A stretch of 64,000 bases of DNA from Acinetobacter calcoaceticus (GCF_900520355.1 NZ_LS999521.1:3162001-3226000); one strand, 5' to 3'. Shown: positions 46,415 through 56,104, counted from the first letter of the stretch. The notes: generated by a model from the letters alone, not told the origin. Translations and numbers: made by a program.

Positions 46415-47410
46415 ATGATTACTAAAACGCTTCCACTTACAGATATACACCGCCACCTCGATGGCAATATCCGTATTCAAACTATTTTAGAATTAGGGCA
46501 ACAATACCATTTAGATTTGCCTGCCTACGACATTGAATCTTTACGCCCACACGTACAAGTGATTGACAACCAACCGGATTTATTAAGTTTTTTATCGAAG
46601 TTGGATTGGGGGGTAAAAGTATTAGCGAGTTTAGATGCCTGTAAACGAATTGCATTTGAAAACATGCAAGATGCTGCACAACAAGGCCTAGACTATGTAG
46701 AACTTCGTTTTTCGCCGGGTTACATGGGCATGACGCATCAACTACCACTTGAAGGCGTTGTTGAAGCGGTTATTGCTGGTGTAAAAGAAGGCAGTCAGAC
46801 TTACGGGGTAAAAGCGAATTTAATTGGGATTATGAGCCGTACTTTTGGCCAAGAAGCCTGCGAAATAGAATTAAATGCTCTACTTGCTCATAAAAATAAT
46901 ATTAAAGCTTTAGATCTAGCAGGTGATGAACTTGGTTTTCCGGGCAATTTATTTATTGATCACTTTAAAAAAGCGCGTGATGCAGGTTGGCACATTACGG
47001 TACATGCAGGAGAGGCAGCTGGCCCAGAAAGTATTTGGCAAGCTATTGAAGAATTAGGTGCTGAACGGATTGGACATGGTGTTAAAGCGGTTCAAGATTT
47101 GAAGCTGTTAGATTATTTAGCTAAACATGAAATTGGTATTGAATCTTGCCTAACTTCGAACATTCAAACCAACACAGTACCCTCACTAGCACAGCATCCA
47201 TTAAAGACTTTTTTAGAGCATGGCGTTCTTGCAACGATTAATACGGATGACCCAGCTGTAGAAGGTATTGAAATACAACATGAATATTTAAGTGCTGCCC
47301 CATTGGCAGGATTAACCCCTGAGCAAATTTATACAGCTCAAGAAAACGGTCTTAAAATCGCATTTTTATCAGAACAAGAAAAAGATGAGTTAAGACAGAA
47401 ATATCAATAA
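46415..47410 (+). CDS. add: Adenosine deaminase
   Basis: 331 residues from the ATG at 46415 with AGAAGAA upstream. Metal and catalytic motifs of the adenosine/adenine deaminase family: DIHRHLDGN (two zinc His), [21 protein letters not shown] and INTDDPAV. It deaminates adenosine or adenine in purine salvage; distinguishing the two needs alignment. The TAA stop is the first base triplet at the edge of a 7-bp tandem repeat. Confidence 0.85.
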   Translation: MITKTLPLTDIHRHLDGNIRIQTILELGQQYHLDLPAYDIESLRPHVQVIDNQPDLLSFLSKLDWGVKVLASLDACKRIAFENMQDAAQQGLDYVELRFSPGYMGMTHQLPLEGVVEAVIAGVKEGSQTYGVKANLIGIMSRTFGQEACEIELNALLAHKNNIKALDLAGDELGFPGNLFIDHFKKARDAGWHITVHAGEAAGPESIWQAIEELGAERIGHGVKAVQDLKLLDYLAKHEIGIESCLTSNIQTNTVPSLAQHPLKTFLEHGVLATINTDDPAVEGIEIQHEYLSAAPLAGLTPEQIYTAQENGLKIAFLSEQEKDELRQKYQ

Positions 47411-47597
47411 CAGAGAACAGAGAACAGAGAACAGAGAACAGAGAACAGAGAACAGAGAACAGAGAACAGAGAACAGAGAACAGAGAACAGAGAACAGAGA
47501 ACAGAGAACAGAGAACAGAGAACAGAGAACAGAGAACAGAGAACAGAGAACAGAGAACAGAGAACAGAGAACAGAGAACAGAGAACAGAGAACAGAG
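47409..47597. repeat. 27-copy 7-bp tandem repeat (AACAGAG)n
   Basis: Exactly 189 bp of AACAGAG with no interruption found when the phase is checked line by line. It begins on the last two bases of the add stop codon and ends before a short unique spacer. Since 7 is not a multiple of 3, all frames are open on the minus strand, which yields spurious ORFs. It is a typical variable-number tandem repeat. Confidence 0.97.
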
Positions 47598-47667
47598 CTT
47601 ATATGTGTATAAGGAAACGAGTTCAAGCATTGAAATGCGTTTGAATTAGATTTTTTAAATAGAAAAC

Positions 47668-47710
47668 AAAAAAATTTCTTCTATCTATAAGATAAGAAGA
47701 AATTCTTTTT
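47668..47710. terminator. Bidirectional terminator between add repeat and tRNA operon
   Basis: Long stem: AATTTCTTC plus TATCT, paired with AGATA plus GAAGAAATT, with a single bulged A and a 3-base loop, an A-tract on the left and a T-tract on the right. On the minus strand it follows the last tRNA and a run of T residues follows, so it ends the tRNA transcript. Confidence 0.85.
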
Positions 47711-47751
47711 AATATTTGGGATATTTTATAAAGCTTGAACGCTTCTAAATA

Positions 47752-47828
47752 TGGTCGGAGCAGTAGGATTCGAACCTACGACCCCCTGGTCCCAAACCAG
47801 GTGCACTACCAGGCTGTGCTATGCTCCG
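47752..47828 (-). tRNA. tRNA-Pro(TGG), copy 2
   Basis: 77 nt including the encoded CCA. The minus strand starts CGGAGCATAGCACAGCCTGG, has the anticodon arm CCTGG-TTTGGGA-CCAGG (anticodon TGG) and the T loop GGTTCGAATCC. Last gene of the four-tRNA operon. The sequence is the same as the copy at 48074-48150. Confidence 0.97.
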
Positions 47829-47832
47829 AAAT

Positions 47833-47909
47833 TGGGGTGAATGACGGGATTCGAACCCGCGACAACTGGAATCACAATCCAGGGCTCTACCAACTGAGCT
47901 ACATCCACC
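47833..47909 (-). tRNA. tRNA-His(GTG)
   Basis: 77 nt including the extra 5' G and the encoded CCA. Anticodon arm CTGGA-TTGTGAT-TCCAG gives anticodon GTG. The T loop GGTTCGAATCC is standard. Third gene of the operon. Confidence 0.97.
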
Positions 47910-47940
47910 ATCAAATAGTTCTATGTACCAAGCTACCGAG

Positions 47941-48017
47941 TGGCGCGCCTGACAGGATTCGAACCTGTGACCATCCGCTTAGAAGGCGGATGCTCTATCC
48001 AACTGAGCTACAGGCGC
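47941..48017 (-). tRNA. tRNA-Arg(TCT)
   Basis: 77 nt including CCA. Starts GCGCCTGTAGCTCAGTTGGA; anticodon arm CCGCC-TTCTAAG-CGG gives anticodon TCT. Second gene of the operon. Confidence 0.96.
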
Positions 48018-48073
48018 TTAACCGATGATGCTTATCATGCGATACTTCGCCGATCTTAAAATATTATTTTAAG

Positions 48074-48150
48074 TGGTCGGAGCAGTAGGATTCGAACCTA
48101 CGACCCCCTGGTCCCAAACCAGGTGCACTACCAGGCTGTGCTATGCTCCG
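48074..48150 (-). tRNA. tRNA-Pro(TGG), copy 1
   Basis: 77 nt including CCA, identical by eye to the copy at 47752-47828. First gene of the operon, about 48 bp after the -10 element. Confidence 0.97.
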
Positions 48151-48197
48151 ATCTATCTCAGCTTTTGCTGTATCGCACATCGTGCGGTACGGTGTGC

Positions 48198-48226
48198 ATT
48201 CTAGGCGCGACGCCCTCAGACGTCAA
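48198..48226 (-). promoter_or_regulatory. Sigma-70 promoter of the tRNA operon
   Basis: On the minus strand TTGACG (48226-48221), a 17-bp spacer and TAGAAT (48203-48198), followed by a GC-containing discriminator (GCACACC). Near-consensus elements at ideal spacing and a discriminator of the stringently controlled kind. Confidence 0.85.
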
Positions 48227-48292
48227 CACCTATTGTCAAAAAAGTTTAAAAATCCTTATCAAATGTATATTTAACAAGCATTTTGAGGTTTT

Positions 48293-49357
48293 TTAACGCT
48301 TTAACGATGCACTAAAGGCTAACATTCGATCTAAAGGCATTTTGGCACGTTCAGCAAGCGCTGGTTCAACGTGTATTTCCTGATCGCCTTTCTGTAAAAC
48401 TTCTAAAATTCCGTCGAGTTCGTTCATTGCCATCCACGGACAGTGAGCACATGAACGGCAAGTTGCACCCTCACCTGCTGTTGGAGCCTCAACTAAAATT
48501 TTATTTGGTACAGCTTGCTGCATTTTGTAGAAAATACCACGGTCAGTTGCCACAATGAGTCTTTCATTTGGCAAAGTCTGCGCAGCTTTAATCAATTGAG
48601 AAGTACTACCTACCGCATCAGCAATGTCTACAACCGACTCTGGCGACTCTGGATGTACCAATACAGCTGCATCTGGATACAGTGCTTTCATGTTGGCAAT
48701 ACCACGTGCACGGAACTCTTCATGCACAATACATGCGCCATCCCAAAGCAACATATCTGCACCGGTTTTCTTTTGAATATAACGGCCTAAGTGCTGATCT
48801 GGTGCCCAGATAATTTTCTCACCCAAGCTATCAAGATGTTCAACAATTTCGACTGCACAGCTTGATGTCACCACCCAGTCTGCTCGTGCTTTAACAGCAG
48901 CCGAGGTATTTGCATAGACTACTACGGTGTAGTCAGGATGCTGATCACAAAATGCTGTGAACTCATCAACTGGACAACCTAAATCGAGTGAACACGTCGC
49001 TTCGAGTGTCGGCATGAGAATTGTTTTTTCAGGAGACAGAATTTTAGCTGTTTCTCCCATAAATTTTACACCTGCCACAACCAGTGTAGAGGCAGGATGA
49101 TCTCGTCCGAAACGGGCCATTTCTAAAGAATCAGAAACACAACCACCTGTTTTTTCAGCAAGCTCCTGCACTTCAGGGTCGCAATAGTAGTGTGCAACAA
49201 GGACAGCATCACGTTTTTTGAGCTCTGCTTCGATCTGAGCAAACTTTTGTTGTTTTGCTTCTTCACTTAAGCGGTTGTCTTTTGGCTCACCTAAACGGTC
49301 TAAATGCGCTTGTACAATGTTTTTTGCATCGTTGGCAATTAAAGTCGCATCACTCAT
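48293..49357 (-). CDS. nadA: Quinolinate synthase
   Basis: 354 residues. NadA motifs: [32 protein letters not shown], and the three cysteines for the 4Fe-4S cluster in EATCSLD, SSCAVEI and the C-terminal [10 protein letters not shown] region. It condenses iminoaspartate with dihydroxyacetone phosphate to quinolinate in NAD synthesis. Confidence 0.97.
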   Translation of the reverse strand: MSDATLIANDAKNIVQAHLDRLGEPKDNRLSEEAKQQKFAQIEAELKKRDAVLVAHYYCDPEVQELAEKTGGCVSDSLEMARFGRDHPASTLVVAGVKFMGETAKILSPEKTILMPTLEATCSLDLGCPVDEFTAFCDQHPDYTVVVYANTSAAVKARADWVVTSSCAVEIVEHLDSLGEKIIWAPDQHLGRYIQKKTGADMLLWDGACIVHEEFRARGIANMKALYPDAAVLVHPESPESVVDIADAVGSTSQLIKAAQTLPNERLIVATDRGIFYKMQQAVPNKILVEAPTAGEGATCRSCAHCPWMAMNELDGILEVLQKGDQEIHVEPALAERAKMPLDRMLAFSASLKR

Positions 49358-49462
49358 AAAACGTCTTCTCTATCCTTCATGCTGGCATACCTGCTCGCAT
49401 ATAACGTTACTGCTTAAATGATTTAATAGTTCAATCATTTAATATCAAAAGGTGGGGCTAAT

Positions 49463-49486
49463 AAAAAAGCCTCTTTGTCGAGGCTT
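49463..49486 (-). terminator. argJ terminator
   Basis: Stem AAGCCTC / GAGGCTT with a 6-base loop, followed on the minus strand by six T residues, 17 bp after the argJ stop. Confidence 0.88.
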
Positions 49487-49502
49487 GATTATAACTGAAT
49501 AT

Positions 49503-50723
49503 TTACGAACGGTAATCAGCATTAATCTTGACATAGTCATAAGATAAGTCACAGGTATATACCGTGTCTTTGGCTTGACCGCGTCCTAAATCAACTCGAA
49601 TGGTAATTTCTGTTTGTGCCATAACACTTGCACCCGCCTCTTCGGTATAATCCTCGGCAGCTCCGCCATCTTTACAGATTTGTACTTCATCTAGCCACAC
49701 TTGAATTTTAGACACGTCTAAGTCTTTCACCCCAGCATAGCCAATTGCCGCCAAAATACGTCCCCAGTTCGGGTCAGATGCAAAAAGTGCGGTTTTTACT
49801 AACGGCGAATGAGCAATGCTATAAGCAATATCGCAACATTCTTGAGTATTGCCACCGCCTTCTACAGCAACAGTAATAAACTTCGTTGCACCTTCGCCAT
49901 CACGTACAATTAACTGAGCTAAACGATTCATAACACGCGCAAGTACTTCTAACACTTGAGCGTAGCGTGCATCGTTAATTGAAGTAATTTCAGCTCCACC
50001 TGCCTGACCTGTTGCCACAAAAATACAAGAGTCATTGGTTGAGGTATCGCCATCAATCGTAATACGGTTAAATGAATGCTCAACCGTTGTCTTTAATAAG
50101 CTTTGTACTAAATCACGGCTAATAGGTGCGTCTGTAGCTACAAAGCTCAACATGGTTGCCATGTTTGGACGAATCATGCCAGCGCCTTTACTAATACCTG
50201 TCATGGTATAAGTAATACCATCTAGCTCAAATTGTTCAGATGCGCCTTTAGGCACTGTATCTGTGGTCATAATGCCAGATGCCGCGTCATACCAAGCAGC
50301 CTCTTGCAAAGTGTTTAATGCAGGTCGAAGTCCAGCCAGTAAACGCTCCATTGGAAGCTGCTCACCAATCACACCTGTAGAAAATGGTAAAATTTCTGAG
50401 CTATTTACCCCAGCAATCTCAGCTAATTTTGCGCAAGTATCTTGAGCATTTTTCAAGCCCGTCGGTCCAGTTCCCGCATTGGCATTACCCGTATTAATCA
50501 CTAAATAGCGAGGGTTTCCTTGTGCAAGATGAGCCTTAGAGACATGAACAGGTGCGGCACAAAATGCATTTTGGGTAAAAACACCTGCAACATTTGAACC
50601 TTTTGCAAACTCAAAAATGACTAGATCTCGTCGGTTCGGGTAACGTACATATGCTTCTGTTGAGCCAATTTTTACACCTTTTACCACATGCATTTGTGGC
50701 ATTGTTACGTCACCGACAGCCAT
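49503..50723 (-). CDS. argJ: Bifunctional glutamate N-acetyltransferase / N-acetylglutamate synthase
   Basis: 406 residues. The self-cleavage site precedes Thr190 in [15 protein letters not shown], which yields alpha and beta chains; an oxyanion-hole stretch FSTGVIGE is at 114-121. It recycles the acetyl group in arginine synthesis. Stand-alone gene with its own terminator. Confidence 0.97.
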   Translation of the reverse strand: MAVGDVTMPQMHVVKGVKIGSTEAYVRYPNRRDLVIFEFAKGSNVAGVFTQNAFCAAPVHVSKAHLAQGNPRYLVINTGNANAGTGPTGLKNAQDTCAKLAEIAGVNSSEILPFSTGVIGEQLPMERLLAGLRPALNTLQEAAWYDAASGIMTTDTVPKGASEQFELDGITYTMTGISKGAGMIRPNMATMLSFVATDAPISRDLVQSLLKTTVEHSFNRITIDGDTSTNDSCIFVATGQAGGAEITSINDARYAQVLEVLARVMNRLAQLIVRDGEGATKFITVAVEGGGNTQECCDIAYSIAHSPLVKTALFASDPNWGRILAAIGYAGVKDLDVSKIQVWLDEVQICKDGGAAEDYTEEAGASVMAQTEITIRVDLGRGQAKDTVYTCDLSYDYVKINADYRS

Positions 50724-50856
50724 TTTTAGAACATCCAGAGTTTGTTATGAATAAGATCAATATTTCAAAAAAGCGATGCAATGAAGCACTGTCTTCATGA
50801 AATATCATTGTTAACAGCTTAGTAGAAAAGACTAAAAAAATCGAGCGCAAAACGGC

Positions 50857-51336
50857 TCATTGTTGCTCTAGCTTTAATAAAATATCTTTCTTATCAAGAC
50901 CACCGGCAAAACCAACTAATGCCCCACCCGCACCGATAACCCGATGACACGGCGCAATAATCGAAATCGGGTTTTTCCCATTTGCAGCGCCCACTGCTCG
51001 CACCGCTTTTTCATTGCCAATTTGAATTGCGATTTCTTTATAACTTCTTGTTTCCCCATAAGGGATGGTCAGTAATGCAGCCCACACCTGTTTTTGAAAT
51101 GCGGTCCCTTCAAAATCTAACGGCAAATTAAACTCACAGCGCTTACCTTCAAAATATTCTTCTAATTGCTGCTGAGTTTTTAATAAAACTGGATGTTCAA
51201 GTTGTTCGACCAGCTCAGCCAGCCGAACACGTTTCGGATTTTCATTGTCCCAGAGTACTGCCACCAAAGCATTTTCATTCGCAACTAGCTTTAATTGCCC
51301 AACAGGCGAATCAATATACTTATAAGACAGCAACAT
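50857..51336 (-). CDS. ogt: Methylated-DNA--protein-cysteine methyltransferase
   Basis: 159 residues. Active-site motif IAPCHRVIG with Cys130 as the methyl acceptor, plus the DNA-binding helix RAVGAANGKNP. It repairs O6-alkylguanine. It lies 11 bp after the guanidinium exporter on the same strand, so it is probably read from the same riboswitch-controlled transcript, an unusual partner. Confidence 0.95.
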   Translation of the reverse strand: MLLSYKYIDSPVGQLKLVANENALVAVLWDNENPKRVRLAELVEQLEHPVLLKTQQQLEEYFEGKRCEFNLPLDFEGTAFQKQVWAALLTIPYGETRSYKEIAIQIGNEKAVRAVGAANGKNPISIIAPCHRVIGAGGALVGFAGGLDKKDILLKLEQQ

Positions 51337-51347
51337 AGTTCATTCTC

Positions 51348-51668
51348 TTAGGACGGTGACGAAATTTTCATTAGGATCAAACCTGACACAATCAGTACAG
51401 CGGCAATCATTCGCATAGCTCCAATGGGTTCATTGAGAAAGAATATACCAACTAAAAATGATCCAATTGCGCCAATTCCTGTCCAAACCGTATAGGCAGT
51501 GCCAAGGGGTAAAGTTTTCATTGAAATTGAAAGTAGAACTACACTCAAAATCATAAAAACCACGGTAATAATACTAGGAGTTAAGCGGGTAAAACCTTCG
51601 GACATTTTCATAGAATATGCCCAAATAATTTCAAATACACCTGCTAAAATTAAAATTGCCCAAGCCAT
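51348..51668 (-). CDS. gdx: Guanidinium exporter Gdx (SugE-type SMR)
   Basis: 106 residues from the ATG at 51668; a GTG three codons upstream is an alternative. Four transmembrane helices, with the conserved Glu of helix 1 in AGVFEIIWAYSMKMSEGFTR and AYTVWTGIGAIGSFLVGI in helix 3, as in the Gdx branch of the SMR family. The guanidine-II type hairpins directly upstream support export of guanidinium rather than quaternary drugs. Confidence 0.92.
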   Translation of the reverse strand: MAWAILILAGVFEIIWAYSMKMSEGFTRLTPSIITVVFMILSVVLLSISMKTLPLGTAYTVWTGIGAIGSFLVGIFFLNEPIGAMRMIAAVLIVSGLILMKISSPS

Positions 51669-51688
51669 AACGTTCACTTGTTCTTATT

Positions 51689-51737
51689 GTCAGGTCGTCC
51701 TGACATGATTACCCAGTTTGGGGGAGGCCGTTCCTCC
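51689..51737 (-). promoter_or_regulatory. Guanidine-II (mini-ykkC) riboswitch
   Basis: Two hairpins on the minus strand: GGAGG-AACGG-CCTCC (51737-51723) and GTCAGG-ACGA-CCTGAC (51704-51689), 18 nt apart. Both display an ACGR loop, the hallmark of this class, and the gdx start is 20 nt after the second. In the first hairpin the loop carries an extra A. Guanidine binding should make the two loops dock and raise gdx expression. Confidence 0.88.
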
Positions 51738-51861
51738 TTTATGTGAGGGCTCAGTTTACTTTAAAATAAAAAATGAAGGCAAGGACTGTCTATAACCCAT
51801 CTTCAATCAAAAAATTTAAAGATAAATTTCCACTATATTTAAATAATTTAAGTTGAAAAAT

Positions 51862-52806
51862 TTATTCGTTTTTTAACTGTAAAATTTTTCGGGCACTATT
51901 TAAAACGAATAATACAACAATCAATCCAATAATTAAGTCAGGATAATTCGAACCTGTAAAAGCAACTAGAATGCCTGCAACAATAATCCCTAAATTTACA
52001 ATCACATCATTGGCAGAGAAGATATAACTTGCCTTCATGTGTGCTCCACTATTTTTATGATCGCTCATTAAATAAAGACAACTAATATTTGCCGCAAGTG
52101 CTAACCCACCAATTAAAATCATAAGAATTGAAACAGGTTCACTGCCATATACAAAACGGCGTAGCACATCAATTAAAACAATCATGGCTAAACCAAACTG
52201 AAACCAACCAGAAAGATGTGCAGCCTTTAATTGAGCATTAAGATTTTTACCTACCACAAATAAGGCAATACCATAGATTGCAGCGTCTGCGAACATATCG
52301 AGTGAATCGGCGATTAACCCTGTCGATGAAGCAATAATGCCTGCCATAAACTCAATGACGAACATGACAGCATTAATCAGTAATAACCACTGCAAAACCT
52401 GTTTTTGCGATGCACTTGTAGAAGTGTTACTTCGTACTTTTTTAGGTTTTTCGACGTAATCATAATGAGGTTGTGTCTGCTGCAATTCTGCGCCCAAGCC
52501 TAGGCGCTGTAAGCTTTGGGTTAACATTTCAGCCTGAGCACTGTGATAAACCGCTAAATGACGGGCAGGCAAATCAAAATAGAGTTCTTGAATATCATCA
52601 GCGTAAGAGGCTAATGCCATCCGTACCATCTGCTCTTCTGCGGCACAGTCCATTTTGGGAATATGATAATAGCTTACCCATTGACTCTTTTTAGAGACGA
52701 GCTGACTTGCACCCATATCTTTTTGAGGTGCGACTTCACTTGTACACCCACAATTTGAGCAATTTTTATTTGCATTTATTTGATTCTCTTGTTTTTCTAA
52801 AGCCAT
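51862..52806 (-). CDS. Cation diffusion facilitator with N-terminal Cys/HMA-like region
   Basis: 314 residues from the ATG at 52806; an ATG at 52860 opens a longer frame and neither has a strong Shine-Dalgarno. The N-terminus has a CSNCGCTS cluster and a heavy-metal-associated-like part (YHIPKMDCAAEEQMVRMAL). Then six membrane helices of the CDF fold, with the metal-site residues in SLDMFADAAIYG and HMKASYIFSANDVIVNLG. It follows the copper genes by about 80 bp, but CDF proteins usually export Zn, Co or Cd. Confidence 0.82.
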   Translation of the reverse strand: MALEKQENQINANKNCSNCGCTSEVAPQKDMGASQLVSKKSQWVSYYHIPKMDCAAEEQMVRMALASYADDIQELYFDLPARHLAVYHSAQAEMLTQSLQRLGLGAELQQTQPHYDYVEKPKKVRSNTSTSASQKQVLQWLLLINAVMFVIEFMAGIIASSTGLIADSLDMFADAAIYGIALFVVGKNLNAQLKAAHLSGWFQFGLAMIVLIDVLRRFVYGSEPVSILMILIGGLALAANISCLYLMSDHKNSGAHMKASYIFSANDVIVNLGIIVAGILVAFTGSNYPDLIIGLIVVLFVLNSARKILQLKNE

Positions 52807-52888
52807 CTGTGCACCATAACTGACACAAAAAACAATGCCATTAGTATAAACCAATGGCATGTCGTTAAGCTTACTTTTTGTTCTGCAA

Positions 52889-53644
52889 TTAGAATTTAAG
52901 TGTTAACCCTGCTCCATAATACCAACCATGTTCAGAGTCGGTTCCAGTTTGCCAAGCCGTCTGTTTTAAACCTTTTTCATAGCCATAACCAACATCAACA
53001 AATGGCATTACCTTTTTGTTGATTTCATAACGGGTTTGAAAACCAGCTTGTAAACTCGAGATACCTGTTTTACTGGCATAGCGAGATTCATCTTGCAAAA
53101 CAACATCTGCTTTTAAATAAGGTTTACCAATTAACTTTTGGGTAAAGAGTAAGTCTCTTTCAGTCTCTAAACTTAACTTCCATAGCTGGTCTTCACCTGC
53201 ATACAGATATGCATCGGTTTCAAAAAAGTAAGGTGCCATGCCATGTAAACCCACTACACCTGCCCAGCGATCTTGCTTTTTGTCGTCCCGCTTTAAACGC
53301 TCATAGTTCACCCCAGCCTGTACATCCCAATAGTCAGCTACATTGCGGCTGTAAAGTACTGAACTGCCGTAATTAGCATCTTCGGACTCGGCCTTTTCAA
53401 CATGAGCTTTAATGAACAATTTGTTTTCATCAGTTCCCACCCAACTTTCTAATTCAGAAGAAAAACTACCTTCCCCTTCTTCATTTTGAGTCCAGCCAGT
53501 ATCAATGGTAGTCGCCTGATAAACCTGACCGCCATGTTCGCGTAAATGATCATGTGTTAAAGGTTCTTGAGCGAAACTAAATACAGATATGCTAGAGAAA
53601 ACACCGCAACATATCATTTGAGAAAATAACTTAGTGATGTGCAT
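52889..53644 (-). CDS. copB: Copper resistance outer membrane protein CopB
   Basis: 251 residues from the ATG at 53644, with AAGGAG upstream; the longer frame to 53692 lies within copA. Signal peptide (ITKLFSQMICCGVFSSISVFSFAQ) and a beta-barrel body with regular aromatic strands. The usual Met/His-rich N-terminal section of CopB is missing. It overlaps the copA end by 14 bp. Confidence 0.9.
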   Translation of the reverse strand: MHITKLFSQMICCGVFSSISVFSFAQEPLTHDHLREHGGQVYQATTIDTGWTQNEEGEGSFSSELESWVGTDENKLFIKAHVEKAESEDANYGSSVLYSRNVADYWDVQAGVNYERLKRDDKKQDRWAGVVGLHGMAPYFFETDAYLYAGEDQLWKLSLETERDLLFTQKLIGKPYLKADVVLQDESRYASKTGISSLQAGFQTRYEINKKVMPFVDVGYGYEKGLKQTAWQTGTDSEHGWYYGAGLTLKF

Positions 53645-55565
53645 GACTAGCTCCTTTCTCATTTTCAGATTGAACAGGTGCTTGAGATGCATCTACTGCT
53701 CCATCATTCACTTGAGCCACAATCAACTTATTCATCATCCCTGCACTCATGTGATAGAGCAAATGACAATGAATCGCCCACTCTCCTAAGGCATCGGCTG
53801 TCAATAACGCAGTAACTGTCTTTCCGGGTGGAACAATAACAGTATGTTTATTGGGTAAGTTCTCAGCTTGCTGACCATTTTCCAATTGCATAAACATGCC
53901 ATGTAAATGCATTGGATGTGCCATCATGCTGTCATTCACAAACTTCAAGCGTATGCGTTCACCATACTTAACTTGCAATGGCTCAGCTTCGCTAAATTTC
54001 TTGCCATTAATGGTCCAGATATAACGCTCCATGTTGCCACCTAAACGAATAACAAGCTCTCGTTCTGGGGCACGCGTGTCTGGCTGAGGTGTTAAAGACT
54101 GCAAATCACTATATTGAAGAGCTTTCATACCAGCTGGTGTTGAAGCATTTGCCCAGCCATACACCGGCTCATCTTTTTTATTCGTATTCTCAGATTGAGC
54201 TTGTATCTCATGATTCATATTCATCATCGAATGGTCATGCTCGCTAGATGGCTTTGCCTGCACATCGTGTTTCATTTCAGGCATAGCTGACATGTCGTGC
54301 TTCATTTGCATCATGGAATGATCATTTTTGTCAGATGACATGTCTTTCATGCCATGGTCCATGTTCATCATTGCATGATCATGATTGGCATGGCTTGCCT
54401 CTTTTTTCACTTCCGGCATCGCCGACATGTCATGTTGCATGTTCATTTGATGGCTAGCATGTTCATCACTCGATCCATCACCATGACTCATACCCATATC
54501 TTCCATGGTCAATAAAGATCGCGGGCGTGACTGCGGCATTTTAATTGGCCCCGCCGACTGAGTATTTTCATCATGCAAAGTACCAATGGCAAAACCGCTA
54601 CGGTCAATTGACTCTGCTTCAATCTGATAATTTGCCTGTTTAGGTTCAACAATCACATCGTAGGTTTCGGCTGTGCCAATACGAAACTCATCAATTGCAA
54701 CAGGCTTGACTGGCTGCCCATCTGCACTCACGACTGTCATTTTCAAGTTTGGAATTCTGACATCAAAAAATGACATTGCAGAGGCATTAATGAAACGTAG
54801 TCGGACTTTATCTCCCGCCTTAAAATCACCTGTCCAGTTTTGCTGCGGTGTTTTTCCGTTGACTAAGAAGGTATAACCCGTCACATCAGACATATCTGTT
54901 TTTAACATCCGCATCTGATTCCACATCGAACGATCTTGCCAAGTTGCTTTTAAACCTTGAGCTTTAACCTGCTTCCATACATCAGATACGGTTTCACGGC
55001 GATTTTGATAATACTCAGCAGATTTTTTCAAATTCTTCATAATGCTATCACTAGAAGAATTATGAAAATCTGAGAGCATCACAACATAATCACGGTCAGT
55101 TTTTTCATGCGCTGCAACTGGTGTTCTCCCTTTCGGGTAAATCACGAGTGGGCCATATAAACCGTCTTGCTCTTGGCCTTTACTGTGGGCGTGGTACCAG
55201 TAAGTGCCGTTTTGTTTCACCTTAAAACGGTAAACAAAATCTCCGTTTGGAGCAATTCCTTTAAAATTATTAAAACCCGGTACACCATCCATTAATCCCG
55301 GCAATAACAAACCATGCCAGTGCAAAGACGTATCCTGATTCTTTAATTGGTTATGCACATGAATAACAGCGTCATCCCCTTCCTCAAACTCAAGGAGTGG
55401 TGCTGTAAATTTTCCATTTACTGTAATTCGCTTTAACGGTTGACCAGTAACATTTACCTGTTGTTCATTAATATTAAGGTGATATTCCTTAATTGCCGCG
55501 AGGGACCATGGTGAAACCAATAGCCCAAATACAGCGACTAAGCTGCTAATTGTTTTATGAGACAT
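53631..55565 (-). CDS. copA: Periplasmic multicopper oxidase CopA
   Basis: 644 residues. Copper-site motifs: HWHGLLLPGLMDGVP, YWYHAHSKGQEQDGLYGP, HPMHLHGMF and HCHLLYHMSAGM. A Met/His-rich insertion lies at about 350-455 (repeats of the form HDMSAMPE and HSMMNMNH), which can bind Cu(I). The signal peptide (MSHKTISSLVAVFGLLVSPW) is of Sec type with no twin-arginine, unlike many CopA/PcoA proteins. It oxidises Cu(I) to Cu(II) in the periplasm. Confidence 0.95.
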   Translation of the reverse strand: MSHKTISSLVAVFGLLVSPWSLAAIKEYHLNINEQQVNVTGQPLKRITVNGKFTAPLLEFEEGDDAVIHVHNQLKNQDTSLHWHGLLLPGLMDGVPGFNNFKGIAPNGDFVYRFKVKQNGTYWYHAHSKGQEQDGLYGPLVIYPKGRTPVAAHEKTDRDYVVMLSDFHNSSSDSIMKNLKKSAEYYQNRRETVSDVWKQVKAQGLKATWQDRSMWNQMRMLKTDMSDVTGYTFLVNGKTPQQNWTGDFKAGDKVRLRFINASAMSFFDVRIPNLKMTVVSADGQPVKPVAIDEFRIGTAETYDVIVEPKQANYQIEAESIDRSGFAIGTLHDENTQSAGPIKMPQSRPRSLLTMEDMGMSHGDGSSDEHASHQMNMQHDMSAMPEVKKEASHANHDHAMMNMDHGMKDMSSDKNDHSMMQMKHDMSAMPEMKHDVQAKPSSEHDHSMMNMNHEIQAQSENTNKKDEPVYGWANASTPAGMKALQYSDLQSLTPQPDTRAPERELVIRLGGNMERYIWTINGKKFSEAEPLQVKYGERIRLKFVNDSMMAHPMHLHGMFMQLENGQQAENLPNKHTVIVPPGKTVTALLTADALGEWAIHCHLLYHMSAGMMNKLIVAQVNDGAVDASQAPVQSENEKGASHAHH

Positions 55566-55606
55566 TGCTGTAATCCTTTTTAATTAAAAAAATAAGTAAG
55601 TAAGGA

Positions 55607-56002
55607 TTAAGCTTTAGGAGGACGTAAAATTTCTTGCCAGTAGCCGGCTAAATGCTGAGCCTGATAAATACTGCTAAATTGAGATGATATGGGAATAAAT
55701 TGTGATTCAACATCTGGGACTGCTTGTTGCAATGCCAGATTCACGATTTGACAATGTACGGGGTTACAGTCCTTACAATGCTCACCGTGCGAATGATCAG
55801 ACTGAAGCATGGTTTGGTGACATACAGTCTGATCATCTGCTTGAACATGCATATTCTTATGCGAAGTTTTTTCACTATGACACGGCATAGTGTGAAGATC
55901 ATGCTGCATAGACGTCTGAGCAATAGACACACCACTCCACCCAATGACCAAAGTCATTAGGAACACAAACCAAGCATACTTGCGTAAGTGTTGTAGGGCC
56001 AT
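55607..56002 (-). CDS. Small His/Met-rich secreted protein of the copper operon
   Basis: 131 residues with an N-terminal signal/anchor helix (about 8-28) and a Cys/His/Met-rich middle: MPCHSEKTSHKNMH, CHQTMLQSDHSHGEHC, CKDCNPVHC. The protein is probably a periplasmic copper-binding factor. It is the first gene of the copper set, 41 bp before copA. I do not recognise a named family with certainty. Confidence 0.8.
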   Translation of the reverse strand: MALQHLRKYAWFVFLMTLVIGWSGVSIAQTSMQHDLHTMPCHSEKTSHKNMHVQADDQTVCHQTMLQSDHSHGEHCKDCNPVHCQIVNLALQQAVPDVESQFIPISSQFSSIYQAQHLAGYWQEILRPPKA

Positions 56003-56104
56003 TGTCGTTTATTGCCTTATGCAATTTATAAATCTTAGGGTACTAGCATAACCAAGTTTTAAAACAGATACAATTTCCCATCTTAACTGTTTGTTTTAAA
56101 TTAA

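Noticed and set aside
47352..47630. Minus-strand ORFs rich in SLFSVLC repeats
   Set aside because: They are the translation of the 7-bp tandem repeat, which keeps several frames open; no start signal or family resemblance.
47735..48028. Plus-strand 97-residue ORF
   Set aside because: It lies antisense over three tRNA genes; its sequence is merely the complement of tRNA.
51348..51668. Multidrug efflux pump EmrE
   Set aside because: The helix 1 and 3 residues and the guanidine-II riboswitch fit the Gdx branch instead.
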